Positions 45,763-53,977 of a DNA stretch of 54,649 bases are shown here, in pieces. The stretch spans positions 1 through 54,649 of the forward strand of contig JAUYBL010000016.1 of assembly GCA_030693065.1 (NCBI GenBank), read 5' to 3'. Origin of the DNA: Methylococcaceae bacterium. GTDB taxonomy: Bacteria; Pseudomonadota; Gammaproteobacteria; Methylococcales; Methylomonadaceae. A program made the position numbers and the translations under genes. The notes under the pieces are model-generated. The model was not told the DNA's origin. It saw only the letters and a list, made by a program, of their open reading frames with translations, and searched no databases. How positions within the stretch are numbered: the stretch's first letter is position 1; every line of letters begins with the position of its first letter.

Positions 45763-48117
45763 TTAGCTGGGGTGGTTTGAATTGACGGGTCTTAGTGCCA
45801 ACCGATAGTCAATACATGCAGGCGGCTCGGGTTGTGTAAGTAATTTAACGATAAATTCATCAATAACCCCCCAGGTATTACCTGCATTTTCCATCAAAAT
45901 GCCATGACGATTGGCGTTTATTTTGTGCAGCTGCTTAACTTTTGAGCCTAGCTTGTTGAATATGCTTTCCGCGCAATTAGCATCGACCACAGGATCTTGA
46001 TCCGCATATATGATCAAGGTGGGTTGTTTAATGCGGGGCAGAATATCTGCTTCGACATGAGCAATCAGCAAGCGTAATTCATACAACGCTCTAATGGGGG
46101 TGTTGCGATAGTTAATGTCAAGGTGTTCAGGGGTATTTTCAATAAACGGTTTAAGGCCTTCGAACGTTGATACCCAACCAACCAGTTTGTTAGTGCCGTG
46201 CAATAGTGGTACCAACATAAATGCAGAATTAACGAATTTTAACGGCACCGACACCGCAACCACCCCAAGTAATTCCGGATGATTTTCTGCTGCTAGCGAT
46301 AACGCCAAGGCCCCACCGGTCGAAAAGCCAACCGCCACAATGCGCGGGCAATAGGCTTTAAGCATATGCAAGCCGCGCTCAACACTACCAAGCCAGTCTT
46401 CCCAATGTTGATCGCGTAAGGCATACGGCGAGGTGCCGTGGCCTTTCAGTCGAATCGCTAACACTGTGTAACCTTGCTGGGCGAGATATTCACCGTAATC
46501 GCGCAATTCAGCCGGGCTGGCTAAAAGCCCATGCACCAGCAATATGCCGATATTGTTGGCTTGTTCCGGGCGGATAAAAAATGGCGCAGGATCGGCGGTT
46601 GCTGTTTCTCGTTGATTAATGTCAGCGAATTGCGACTTTAAATAGAATTTTTTTTCCAATGCCAGCGTTCGAAACTCGTCATCAAAATGCCAAACTGACA
46701 GCTGACGTGGCTTGAGAATGGCAAATTCATCAATCGCAGCAATCAATGTGTCACGGATGACCCGAATGGGTTCGGCTTCATTACTGTAAACGGCAATGGG
46801 ATTCTCCAAGCGAATCCTGTCGAAGTCGAAATCCTCACGTAGCTTTGGCAAAAATTGGTAGCTGTTGCCTTTATCCTGGATCAGGCCGGTTTCTTTGGCG
46901 ACGCAGATAAAATAATCAAAGCGTTTATTGCTGAGTTTTAGTAAATCACTGTAATCATCCGGATTTAGAAGGCTACGGTGCAAATGCACATCCGTATTGG
47001 TCTGCAAGCGTTTAATGGCGATATACAGCACACTATAAAACATATTTTTTGCAACCAGCGATTGGCCCTGGCTGAGGAAATGCATAATCAATGTCGACGC
47101 CAGATGGCTTAAGTTGACAGTCAGATTGCTATACATTTCCTCCATATATTGATCGCGGGCGCAGTCGGCATTGTTAACAAAATACCGGCCAAGCAAGCGT
47201 TGACTCCAGGTTTTTGAGCTGTCCTGCAACGCAAATACATCATCGATAGACTTGATTTGCGGCGCGACCCGGCGCATCAAATATTGGGTGCGCCAATCCC
47301 AGACGCAACAGGGATTTACTGGCGCCCCCATACGAATATCCATATCGGTATTTTTAAGAATGATATTGCCTTCAATCAACAATTCTTCGGTCTGACGCAG
47401 GCTTAAATTTTCCGAAAACAACTCAACACTTTTGAATAACAAATTTTCTGAGGCGCGAATCGGATAAAAAGTGATATTGGCAGGGACGATGCGCGTAGGT
47501 TTGTTCGCTGAGGCAACAAGTTGATCGACACTATCGAAGTGCAGCTCTTCTTTCCAGCGTAACAACAATTCGGTATTTTGCTGATGGTGTGCATATCGAA
47601 TCGCGGCTTTAAACGCTTCGACACCCTGTCCCAAAATCGCCGCGCCAGTGTGCTGTTTACGGCGATTGCCGGACATGCGCGAAAAAATACTGTACTGGCC
47701 TTGTTTGTCGATGACCCGATGGTCTTTAACCATGCCGCCTTCAGGAAAAATAATCACCTTGCGACCGCGTAAAATTTGACCTGCCAATTGCGCAAACAAG
47801 CTCGGATGATCATGAGGAAATACACCAACGTGTTTTAAATAACGGGACAGTACCGTGTCGTCTTTAAAAAATTCACCGGCGGCAATTGCGCAACTGTAGG
47901 CGCCGGTTTTTTCATAAATCAGAATTTGCGGGATAAAGGTTTCAAAACGGGAAAAATGGTTGAATAAAAAAATGTCACCTTCCAGCACTTGCGGGTCGGC
48001 ATGCAACGCCAACTTGACGCCCAACATGCTTTTTACCGCATTAAACAACTTAGCTGAGCGGTTATACAGCGCCGTATCAATGTCGGGCCAATCATGCTCG
48101 TAAAGTGGAGTCGCCAT
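45763..48117 (-). CDS. PlsC-like acyltransferase fused to alpha/beta hydrolase
   Basis: 784 residues. N-terminal acyltransferase of the glycerol-3-phosphate/lysophosphatidate type: catalytic His-x4-Asp/Glu motif NHFSRFE (His54), FPEGGMVKD near residue 125 as the phosphate site. A long middle region follows (about 180-500). C-terminal alpha/beta hydrolase (about 520-770): LLVHGLLASPAEL, the nucleophile elbow VGFSTGG, and IIYADQDPVVD near 730 for the catalytic Asp. It may remodel lipids by coupling deacylation or transfer with acylation. Such fusions are rare to my knowledge, though seen in some gammaproteobacteria. It stands alone on the minus strand, 295 bp from the plus-strand Zur locus. Confidence 0.85.
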   Translation of the reverse strand: MATPLYEHDWPDIDTALYNRSAKLFNAVKSMLGVKLALHADPQVLEGDIFLFNHFSRFETFIPQILIYEKTGAYSCAIAAGEFFKDDTVLSRYLKHVGVFPHDHPSLFAQLAGQILRGRKVIIFPEGGMVKDHRVIDKQGQYSIFSRMSGNRRKQHTGAAILGQGVEAFKAAIRYAHHQQNTELLLRWKEELHFDSVDQLVASANKPTRIVPANITFYPIRASENLLFKSVELFSENLSLRQTEELLIEGNIILKNTDMDIRMGAPVNPCCVWDWRTQYLMRRVAPQIKSIDDVFALQDSSKTWSQRLLGRYFVNNADCARDQYMEEMYSNLTVNLSHLASTLIMHFLSQGQSLVAKNMFYSVLYIAIKRLQTNTDVHLHRSLLNPDDYSDLLKLSNKRFDYFICVAKETGLIQDKGNSYQFLPKLREDFDFDRIRLENPIAVYSNEAEPIRVIRDTLIAAIDEFAILKPRQLSVWHFDDEFRTLALEKKFYLKSQFADINQRETATADPAPFFIRPEQANNIGILLVHGLLASPAELRDYGEYLAQQGYTVLAIRLKGHGTSPYALRDQHWEDWLGSVERGLHMLKAYCPRIVAVGFSTGGALALSLAAENHPELLGVVAVSVPLKFVNSAFMLVPLLHGTNKLVGWVSTFEGLKPFIENTPEHLDINYRNTPIRALYELRLLIAHVEADILPRIKQPTLIIYADQDPVVDANCAESIFNKLGSKVKQLHKINANRHGILMENAGNTWGVIDEFIVKLLTQPEPPACIDYRLALRPVNSNHPS

Positions 48118-48308
48118 TGCTGTTGCCTCGTGTTAAGTACCAAAAATAGACACTGGAGAGGATAGGTCTTGGAAGCAGATTTCAATATAACATGCATACA
48201 GACTTAGCCAAGCGGTAGACGAATAGGTGTAGAAGCTTGAGCAATTTATAAGAGGGATTCCCTTAAATCGAATTAATGAATGGATTGCTGGAGGATGAGC
48301 GAAATAAT

Positions 48309-48339
48309 TTGCAAATGACGATATGTTATATTATAACAT
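48309..48339 (+). promoter_or_regulatory. Zur-type operator overlapping a sigma70 promoter
   Basis: The 17-bp sequence ATGTTATATTATAACAT at 48323-48339 is a perfect odd palindrome matching the gammaproteobacterial Zur box (ATGTTATANTATAACAT). A -35 TTGCAA (48309-48314) and -10 TATAAC (48332-48337) are exactly 17 bp apart, and the operator covers the spacer and -10, so bound Zur should block RNA polymerase. The start codon of the first gene is 74 bases on. A further inverted repeat CGTGA...TCACG (48341-48356) lies directly after, perhaps a second site or an early stem in the mRNA. Confidence 0.85.
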
Positions 48340-48412
48340 TCGTGACATTGTTCACGTTAAAGATGATGTTAAGAAGGTCAGCAAAGTATTTTTTCAACTA
48401 TGGAGCAATAAA

Positions 48413-49120
48413 ATGGCGATTCGATGGTTAAAACCAATGTTAGCACTGGCATTAAGTGTAAGTTTTTCAGCCGCGATGGCTGAAGAACATTTACATGCAA
48501 CTGACATTCAGCCCTGGAAAGCTGATGGTCAAGTTTTCATAAATAGCAATTTGTTTGAAACTGATTTTGGCGATCTAACCGGTGGCGATTACTTAACCGA
48601 TGAGCCGGGCTTTGTGGTTGATATTAGCCAAGGCGCTTTCACACCAGGTAATTGGCTACAGTTTCAAGGTTTAGGGACACTCAAGTTTTGGGATGGCTTA
48701 ACTTGGAATAACAATGTACCTAATGGCGAGTATGTGGACATTGAAAGTCTTGATGGTAGCGTTACATCGTTTAGCGTTAGCGGCGTAAGCAATCCTATTG
48801 GCTTGGTCGGTCAATTCGACAGTGATGGGTTCCTCCATTCTCATCTAGATATGTCAATACGCACTGCCTCAAATGTGCTGGGCGGCAGTGTAGGTGCATA
48901 CTGGATAGAGTTGCAATTATTTGAAACGTTGGCCAACAGTAATCTTCCTGTTTCGATTGCTTCAGCGCCTTTTTCACTCATTTTTAATCGTGGGCTGGAT
49001 AGCGTTGCTTACGAAACTGCGGTTTCTGCAGTACCCGTACCCGCTGCATTTTGGCTATTCGGTTCAGTATTGGTCGGCTTAATTCCCGCCACATTGCGTC
49101 GAGTGAATTCTGCCAATTAA
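48413..49120 (+). CDS. secreted VPVPA-CTERM protein, All3515-like paralogue 1
   Basis: 235 residues from ATG 48413, chosen over an earlier TTG-like frame because GGAG sits before it and a signal peptide follows (cleavage after Ala23). The mature protein starts EEHLHATDIQPW, so His26-Leu27 follow cleavage. Core motifs: DFGDLTGGDYLTDEPGF (51-67), GLGTLKFWDG, LHSHLDMSI (His142, His144), GGSVGAYWIELQLFETL and FSLIFNRGL. The C-terminus VPVPAAFWLFGSVLVGLI with a following Arg pair is a PEP-CTERM-type sorting signal. A perfect Zur box drives it, so zinc limitation should switch it on. Its likely role, metal binding at the surface, is inferred. Confidence 0.88.
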   Translation: MAIRWLKPMLALALSVSFSAAMAEEHLHATDIQPWKADGQVFINSNLFETDFGDLTGGDYLTDEPGFVVDISQGAFTPGNWLQFQGLGTLKFWDGLTWNNNVPNGEYVDIESLDGSVTSFSVSGVSNPIGLVGQFDSDGFLHSHLDMSIRTASNVLGGSVGAYWIELQLFETLANSNLPVSIASAPFSLIFNRGLDSVAYETAVSAVPVPAAFWLFGSVLVGLIPATLRRVNSAN

Positions 49121-49178
49121 TCAAGTCGAGCCATTTGACTGTTGTTTATTTGAGGGCTTACAAGGCACAGTATTTGTT

Positions 49179-49195
49179 ATGTTATATCGTTTTAT
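49179..49195 (+). promoter_or_regulatory. degenerate Zur-like half-site before paralogue 2
   Basis: ATGTTATAT matches the left half of the Zur box but the right half is only 3 of 8 matching. It is 54 bp before the next gene. Either a weak second site or chance in AT-rich DNA; listed with low confidence. Confidence 0.25.
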
Positions 49196-49248
49196 TTTTC
49201 AGGTTAGCTAATCAACTTTTCGTTTTATCAATTTTTTGAGGAATTTTT

Positions 49249-49962
49249 ATGTTAAACAAAATCGCATTGCCAGTGGTTGCGCTGGTTCTTGGTTTGTCCA
49301 TCTCTAATGTAAATGCAGCTCAGCATTTAGGAGATATTCAGCCCTTCAAAGTTGACGGTCAAATTTATACCAATGGCGATTTGTTCGCCGCTGATTTCGG
49401 CGATCTATTTGGTGGCTTGTACAGAACTAATAATCCCGGTTTTGATGCTGATACCGACGAAGGCGCGTTTGGCGCTGGCAATTGGCTGCAGTTACAAGGT
49501 CTGGGGTCGCTAAAGTTTTGGGATGGCTCTACCTGGAGCAACAGCGTTCCAAATGGTGAGCATGTGGAAATTGAAGATGCCTTAGGTAGCATCATAACTT
49601 TCAGTGCTAGCGGGGTGACAAATCCTTTTGGCGTAATCGATGAGTTGGATGCTTCCGGAGATCTTCATTCACATTTAAAGATGTCAATTAAAAATGCAGC
49701 CAATGTTCTGGGCGGTAGTGTTGGCGCTTATTGGATAGAGCTTGCAATTTTTGAAACGCTAGCTGAAGGAAGCACCTCAGTTTCCACAGCGTCCGCGCCA
49801 TTTTCGATTATTTTTAATCGCGGTCTGGCTGAAGTTGATTTTGATAATGCCGTGAGCGCGGTGACTGCCGTACCCGTCCCTGGCGCGGTTTGGCTATTCG
49901 GTTCTGCGCTGGCCGGTTTAGTTGCCGCAGGTCGCAAACGTTCTATTGGCGTGTCAGTTTAA
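49249..49962 (+). CDS. secreted VPVPA-CTERM protein, All3515-like paralogue 2
   Basis: 237 residues, about 60 percent identical by eye to the gene before it, with the same layout: signal peptide (cleavage after Ala23), AQHLGDIQPF at the mature start with His26, DFGDLFGGLYRTNNPGF, GLGSLKFWDG, LHSHLKMSI (His140, His142), GGSVGAYWIELAIFETL, FSIIFNRGL and a C-terminal VPVPGAVWLFGSALAGLV with RKR basic tail. AGGAATTTTT precedes the ATG. It lies 128 bp after paralogue 1 with no terminator between, so both probably share the Zur-controlled transcript. The tandem duplication suggests dosage or slightly different roles. Confidence 0.88.
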   Translation: MLNKIALPVVALVLGLSISNVNAAQHLGDIQPFKVDGQIYTNGDLFAADFGDLFGGLYRTNNPGFDADTDEGAFGAGNWLQLQGLGSLKFWDGSTWSNSVPNGEHVEIEDALGSIITFSASGVTNPFGVIDELDASGDLHSHLKMSIKNAANVLGGSVGAYWIELAIFETLAEGSTSVSTASAPFSIIFNRGLAEVDFDNAVSAVTAVPVPGAVWLFGSALAGLVAAGRKRSIGVSV

Positions 49963-49996
49963 ATATAAGCAACTGAGCGTTTGTCATTTCTATAAC

Positions 49997-50043
49997 AAAG
50001 CTCTTTTGGCTGTCTGCATCATGCATGTCACCAAAAGAGCTTT
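49997..50043 (+). terminator. strong hairpin between paralogue 2 and the TonB receptor
   Basis: AAAGCTCTTTTGG at 49997-50009 pairs perfectly with CCAAAAGAGCTTT at 50031-50043; an inner TGCAT-c-ATGCA stem extends it, and TTCTTT follows. It ends 20 bases before the receptor start. It either terminates the two-gene transcript or sets a lower level of readthrough into the receptor gene. Confidence 0.75.
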
Positions 50044-50063
50044 TTCTTTGATTGGGACTAAAC

Positions 50064-52319
50064 ATGTTTAGCCGGACGCTACTTTTTACTGGCATCTCTA
50101 GTGTTCTACTCACGCTTAGTGCGATGCACCAGGCGCAGGCTGGCGACAGTAAAACTACCCAGTCAGCACAAGCTCAAGTGTTAGCAACCCATCCAGAGGA
50201 TTCTGAAGAGTCCATCGTTGAATTGGAAACAATTGAAGTGATCGGTGTTGATCAACGTTCACAGCAAACCCCAGAACAAAGCACTCTCAAAGGTAAAGCA
50301 TTACGATTGCAGCAAAGCGATACTTTAGGCAAAACCCTCGAAAGTGAGTTGGGTGTGAGTAACGCCTCCTTTGGACCTGGTGTTGGTATTCCGGTAGTAC
50401 GCGGGCTGACTGGCTCCCGAGTCCGCATCATGCAAAACGGTATTGGTAGTCATGATGCTTCCACCATGAGTCCTGATCATGCAGTCGCTATCGAACCTTT
50501 GTTTGCAGAAGAGATAAACATTGTGCGTGGTCCGGACACCATTCGATTCGGAGGCGGCGCCATCGGCGGTGTAGTTGATGTCAAAGACAACCGCATTCCT
50601 GAGCGAGTACCTGAAAATCTAGTGGGTGGCGCGGTTGAAAGTCGCTACGACACCAATGGCGACGGCACCAACTCGGCTTTTAAATTAGACCTGGGCAAGG
50701 ATTGGCTGGCGATGCGAGTTGGCGGTTTTTTTCGCAGTCGCAACGATACCCAAATACCCGGTACAGCAATCGATGCGGCGGCAATGCAACAACAGTTCGG
50801 GCTGACCAATATTCGAAATGCGACGGGTGAGATTCCTAACACCGATAGCGAAAGTTCCGGTGGCTCAGTGGGAGCATCCTGGTTAGGCGATACGGCTATG
50901 GCCGGTATGTCTGTCAGTTATGTCGATAATCGCTATGGCATCCCCAAAGGCAGTCATGGCTTGGATCCCAGCCATATTGAGGGTTTGGAGTTTTTGCCAG
51001 ACATTGAGGACCTGATTGGCTTTGAAGATATTTTAGGTCCGGATGCGTTGAATCCAAGCATCCGTATTGACATGCGGCAAACGCGTTACGATTTTAAAAG
51101 TGAATGGTATCAACCAATAACCGGAATAGAGCGCGTTGGCTTTCGTTACGGATTGGTTGATTATAAACATACGGAAATTGAAGGCGGCCTACCGTTTACA
51201 ACATTTGAAAACAAGGCTGGCGAAGGCCGTTTTGAGATTGATCATCAATTTTTCGAAAGCTTAACAGGCACCTTCGGTGTGCAATGGATAGACAGAAACT
51301 TCTCCGCGCTGGGGGTGGAAACTTTTGTTCCCGTCACTGATCAAAGCTCATTAGGATTTTACACAACGCAAGAATTGACTCTGGCCGATTGGGTATTTAA
51401 GGCCGGGTTACGCACCGAGCAATCTTGGGTCGACCCTGAAGCGAGCTTCTTAAAACTCCGTGGTAGCGCATTGCCGCCAACGCCGTTGCCGGACGATTTA
51501 AAATACCAAGCCGAGTCGGCGGCGTTGTCGGCCAAATGGAATATATCCGATAAGGCCGCTGTGACCTTGTCGCTTAATCGCGCCAAACGCTCACCCGATA
51601 TTCAAGAATTGTTATCCCTGGGCCCGCATTTATCGACCCGCACGTTTGACATCGGCAATGTGCAGTTGACAAACGAAACTGCCAACATGGCCGACCTGGG
51701 TTTTGATTGGAAATCCGATCGTGTCAGCGTGCGCGGTAACGGTTACTACAACTGGACAGACAGCTTCGTTTATCAGCGCAATACCGGCTTTTTTTACGAT
51801 ATTGATAACGCGAAACTGCTCCAGAAATGCGTCAGTGCCGTCGAATGTTTACCAATTTATGCCTACGATCAACGCAATGCATTATTTATAGGCTACGAAT
51901 CCGAAGTTAAAACTACCCTGCTGACCACCGGATTAGGCGATTTATCGGTCACGCTGTTTTCTGATTTTGTTCGGGGGCAATTTGTTAGTGGTGATAAAAG
52001 TGACGTGCCGCGCATGCCGCCTTTACGTTATGGCTCCGAGCTGGGCTTTGGTAATTCTGTTTGGAATACCGCTTTACGCTATACACGGGCTGAGCAGCAA
52101 AGCCGACCCGGTCTGAACGAAACCAATACCGACCCTTATCATCTATTAACGGCTACCGCGGACTACCAAATCAAAAGCGTTGGTTCATTAGAGTTTTGGT
52201 TGTTTGCCAAAGGCTCAAATTTACTCAATCAAGAAATGCGCAGTTCCGTCTCGTTTTTAAGAAACTTTGCGCCTGATCCCGGCAGAAGCTTTGTATTCGG
52301 ACTTCGGGCTACTTTTTAA
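50064..52319 (+). CDS. TonB-dependent outer membrane receptor, ZnuD-like
   Basis: 751 residues from ATG 50064 (a TTG at 50052 is less likely). Signal peptide ending MHQAQA, TonB box region LETIEVIGV near residue 55, plug domain (about 60-190) with FGPGVGIPVVRGLTGSRVRI, then DHAVAIEPLFAEEINIVRGP and FGGGAIGGVVDVKDNRIPE, a pattern like the zinc receptor ZnuD of Neisseria. A 22-strand-type barrel ends in a phenylalanine-terminated strand (GLRATF). It sits between Zur-controlled secreted proteins and a TonB gene. The assignment to zinc rests on the sequence pattern plus context; heme or other metals are alternatives. A terminator-like hairpin precedes it. Confidence 0.9.
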   Translation: MFSRTLLFTGISSVLLTLSAMHQAQAGDSKTTQSAQAQVLATHPEDSEESIVELETIEVIGVDQRSQQTPEQSTLKGKALRLQQSDTLGKTLESELGVSNASFGPGVGIPVVRGLTGSRVRIMQNGIGSHDASTMSPDHAVAIEPLFAEEINIVRGPDTIRFGGGAIGGVVDVKDNRIPERVPENLVGGAVESRYDTNGDGTNSAFKLDLGKDWLAMRVGGFFRSRNDTQIPGTAIDAAAMQQQFGLTNIRNATGEIPNTDSESSGGSVGASWLGDTAMAGMSVSYVDNRYGIPKGSHGLDPSHIEGLEFLPDIEDLIGFEDILGPDALNPSIRIDMRQTRYDFKSEWYQPITGIERVGFRYGLVDYKHTEIEGGLPFTTFENKAGEGRFEIDHQFFESLTGTFGVQWIDRNFSALGVETFVPVTDQSSLGFYTTQELTLADWVFKAGLRTEQSWVDPEASFLKLRGSALPPTPLPDDLKYQAESAALSAKWNISDKAAVTLSLNRAKRSPDIQELLSLGPHLSTRTFDIGNVQLTNETANMADLGFDWKSDRVSVRGNGYYNWTDSFVYQRNTGFFYDIDNAKLLQKCVSAVECLPIYAYDQRNALFIGYESEVKTTLLTTGLGDLSVTLFSDFVRGQFVSGDKSDVPRMPPLRYGSELGFGNSVWNTALRYTRAEQQSRPGLNETNTDPYHLLTATADYQIKSVGSLEFWLFAKGSNLLNQEMRSSVSFLRNFAPDPGRSFVFGLRATF

Positions 52320-52346
52320 TTGTTACCTTTAATCAAGGACACACTC

Positions 52347-53639
52347 ATGAATGCAACATCCTCTCGATTAACCATTACGCAATACTGTTTTGCTATTGTC
52401 GCTCTCTGCGTCAACTCCGCCGCCCATGCTGTTCATTTGGACGTAGAAATATGGGCAGAAGGCAACGCTATGTTTGCAGGATTTTGTCGGACTACCGCCT
52501 TGGGCTGCGACCTGGCTCAGCTTGCGGCGAACTTACAATTGCCGCCAAACACCTTGCCTAAGGACGGCGCTACCGGCAAGCAGATATTCCTGAGCGATTT
52601 TCGGGATTTTTCAGGTGGTTTATATGCGACGCCCAATCCAGGATTTCAATCGATACAAAATGCCTTAAGCCCCAACGAAGTGGTCAGCTATCGGGCGCTT
52701 GGCGTTCTTGAATATTGGGATCCGGCTATTTCCGCTTGGATCGCTCCGGCAACGGGGACACGCGTCAGATTATTCGGAGGGCTGGAAGCGAGTTCAGTCA
52801 TTATCAATAACGCTAGTCAATGCGGCGGTGCGTTGTTCTGTTTTAGCGGTAACGGTACAGGTGTTGAAGGCAGCACTATTTTTACCGGCAATGGCATTCA
52901 AGGCAGTCCGGTGTTGTTAGTGGATGCTGCTAACAGCCAGGGTTCATTACATACCCACATGAACTTTTTTTTAGAAAATCAACAAGGCCAACAAGGAGGG
53001 CCGGTAGGCGCGTATTTGGTTGAAATGGAGGTGTTTTCCAATCTTCATCCGGTGCCTTCAGAATCGTTTTATGTGTTATTTAATGCCGGACTGAGTGCAA
53101 ATGCGTATACAAATGCTTTGTTAAGCTTGATTAATACCCCGCCGCTTGTTGTGCCGCCACCAGCCGGTTTCAGTCCAGTAGCTAGAGCTGGCAGTGATCG
53201 AGTAGTGCGTTTTGGCTCAACCGTTACGTTAAACGGCAATGATAGTCATGACCCTGCGCCCGGGCCTCAAGCCCTAAGTTATCTGTGGTCGCAACAGGCA
53301 GGGCCAGCAGTCACTATTATTAATGGTAACAACGCAAACGCGACATTTTTAGCAAGTAAAACTGGCGTATATACTTTTAATTTAACAGTGTCCGATAGTC
53401 AGCAGTCTGGTTCTGCTGTTGTGAGATATACCGTGCCGATGAGGGGTGATGTCGATTTAGATGGTGATGTCGATCGCATCGATGTGGCTTTGATTCTGCT
53501 TGCAGCTCAAAATGGTGTAACCGATCCAGTCGGCAACGATGTGCGAGATATTGACGGTGATAGAGTCGTCAGTCGCAATGATGCTGTACTTGCGAAGAAT
53601 TTATGTACCTTAAGACTGTGTCGACCTACCTTGCGCTAA
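52347..53639 (+). CDS. secreted All3515-like paralogue 3 with PKD and dockerin
   Basis: 430 residues from ATG 52347, after AAGGA. Signal peptide cleaved after Ala28, leaving VHLDVEIW with His30-Leu31, as in the other paralogues. The N-terminal domain (about 29-262) shares their core: DFRDFSGGLYATPNPGF (84-100), ALGVLEYWDP, LHTHMNFFL (His202, His204), GPVGAYLVEMEVFSNL and FYVLFNAGL. It has insertions with four cysteines (47, 54, 159, 165). Then a PKD-like domain (about 275-362, GSTVTLNGNDSHDPAP... YTFNLTVSD) and a dockerin-type pair of calcium loops (DVDLDGDVDRIDV near 368 and DIDGDRVVSRND near 401). It has no CTERM signal. It starts 27 bp after the receptor stop, so likely one transcript with the receptor. 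Confidence 0.88.
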   Translation: MNATSSRLTITQYCFAIVALCVNSAAHAVHLDVEIWAEGNAMFAGFCRTTALGCDLAQLAANLQLPPNTLPKDGATGKQIFLSDFRDFSGGLYATPNPGFQSIQNALSPNEVVSYRALGVLEYWDPAISAWIAPATGTRVRLFGGLEASSVIINNASQCGGALFCFSGNGTGVEGSTIFTGNGIQGSPVLLVDAANSQGSLHTHMNFFLENQQGQQGGPVGAYLVEMEVFSNLHPVPSESFYVLFNAGLSANAYTNALLSLINTPPLVVPPPAGFSPVARAGSDRVVRFGSTVTLNGNDSHDPAPGPQALSYLWSQQAGPAVTIINGNNANATFLASKTGVYTFNLTVSDSQQSGSAVVRYTVPMRGDVDLDGDVDRIDVALILLAAQNGVTDPVGNDVRDIDGDRVVSRNDAVLAKNLCTLRLCRPTLR

Positions 53640-53899
53640 TGCTACTATTCAGCACAAAAACAAAAATAATCACATTATCAATGTGTTCGGCGTTGATTGG
53701 TTCAGGCAAATGACATTTTGATGTAGGGGCGAATTTAATTGCCCCTGCATTAGATTAGGTTAATGGGGACCTTTAAAAATTGCACTCCGACAAACTCTCC
53801 GCAACTACTCCTGCATCCATGTAGTCAAGTGCGAACGGTTATCTTATTAAATTAATTGCTTATCCGTTCATGCTGAGTCTGATCGAACCATAATCATCT
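53640..53899. other. intergenic region before tonB
   Basis: About 260 bp holding a short perfect palindrome CACATT-ATC-AATGTG (53671-53685), possibly an operator, and a longer imperfect palindrome at 53721-53750. No Zur box is seen here. Confidence 0.5.
53721..53750. repeat. imperfect palindrome ATGTAGGGGCGAATT...
   Basis: ATGTAGGGGCGAATT (53721-53735) pairs with AATTGCCCCTGCAT (53737-53750) with one mismatch and one bulged G. Resembles a dispersed repeat with a GGGGC(G)AATT core; a second copy is not in this window. Confidence 0.5.
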
Positions 53900-53977
53900 A
53901 TGTTTTTCTTTAATAATCTCAAAGACGTCTTTAGTAAACAAAACTTGCTGTTGTTGGGTGGTAATACAACTTCAACT

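Noticed and set aside
49979-49998. TATAACA as a second Zur half-site before the receptor
   Set aside because: Only one half matches; the other half has three or more mismatches, within what AT-rich DNA gives by chance.
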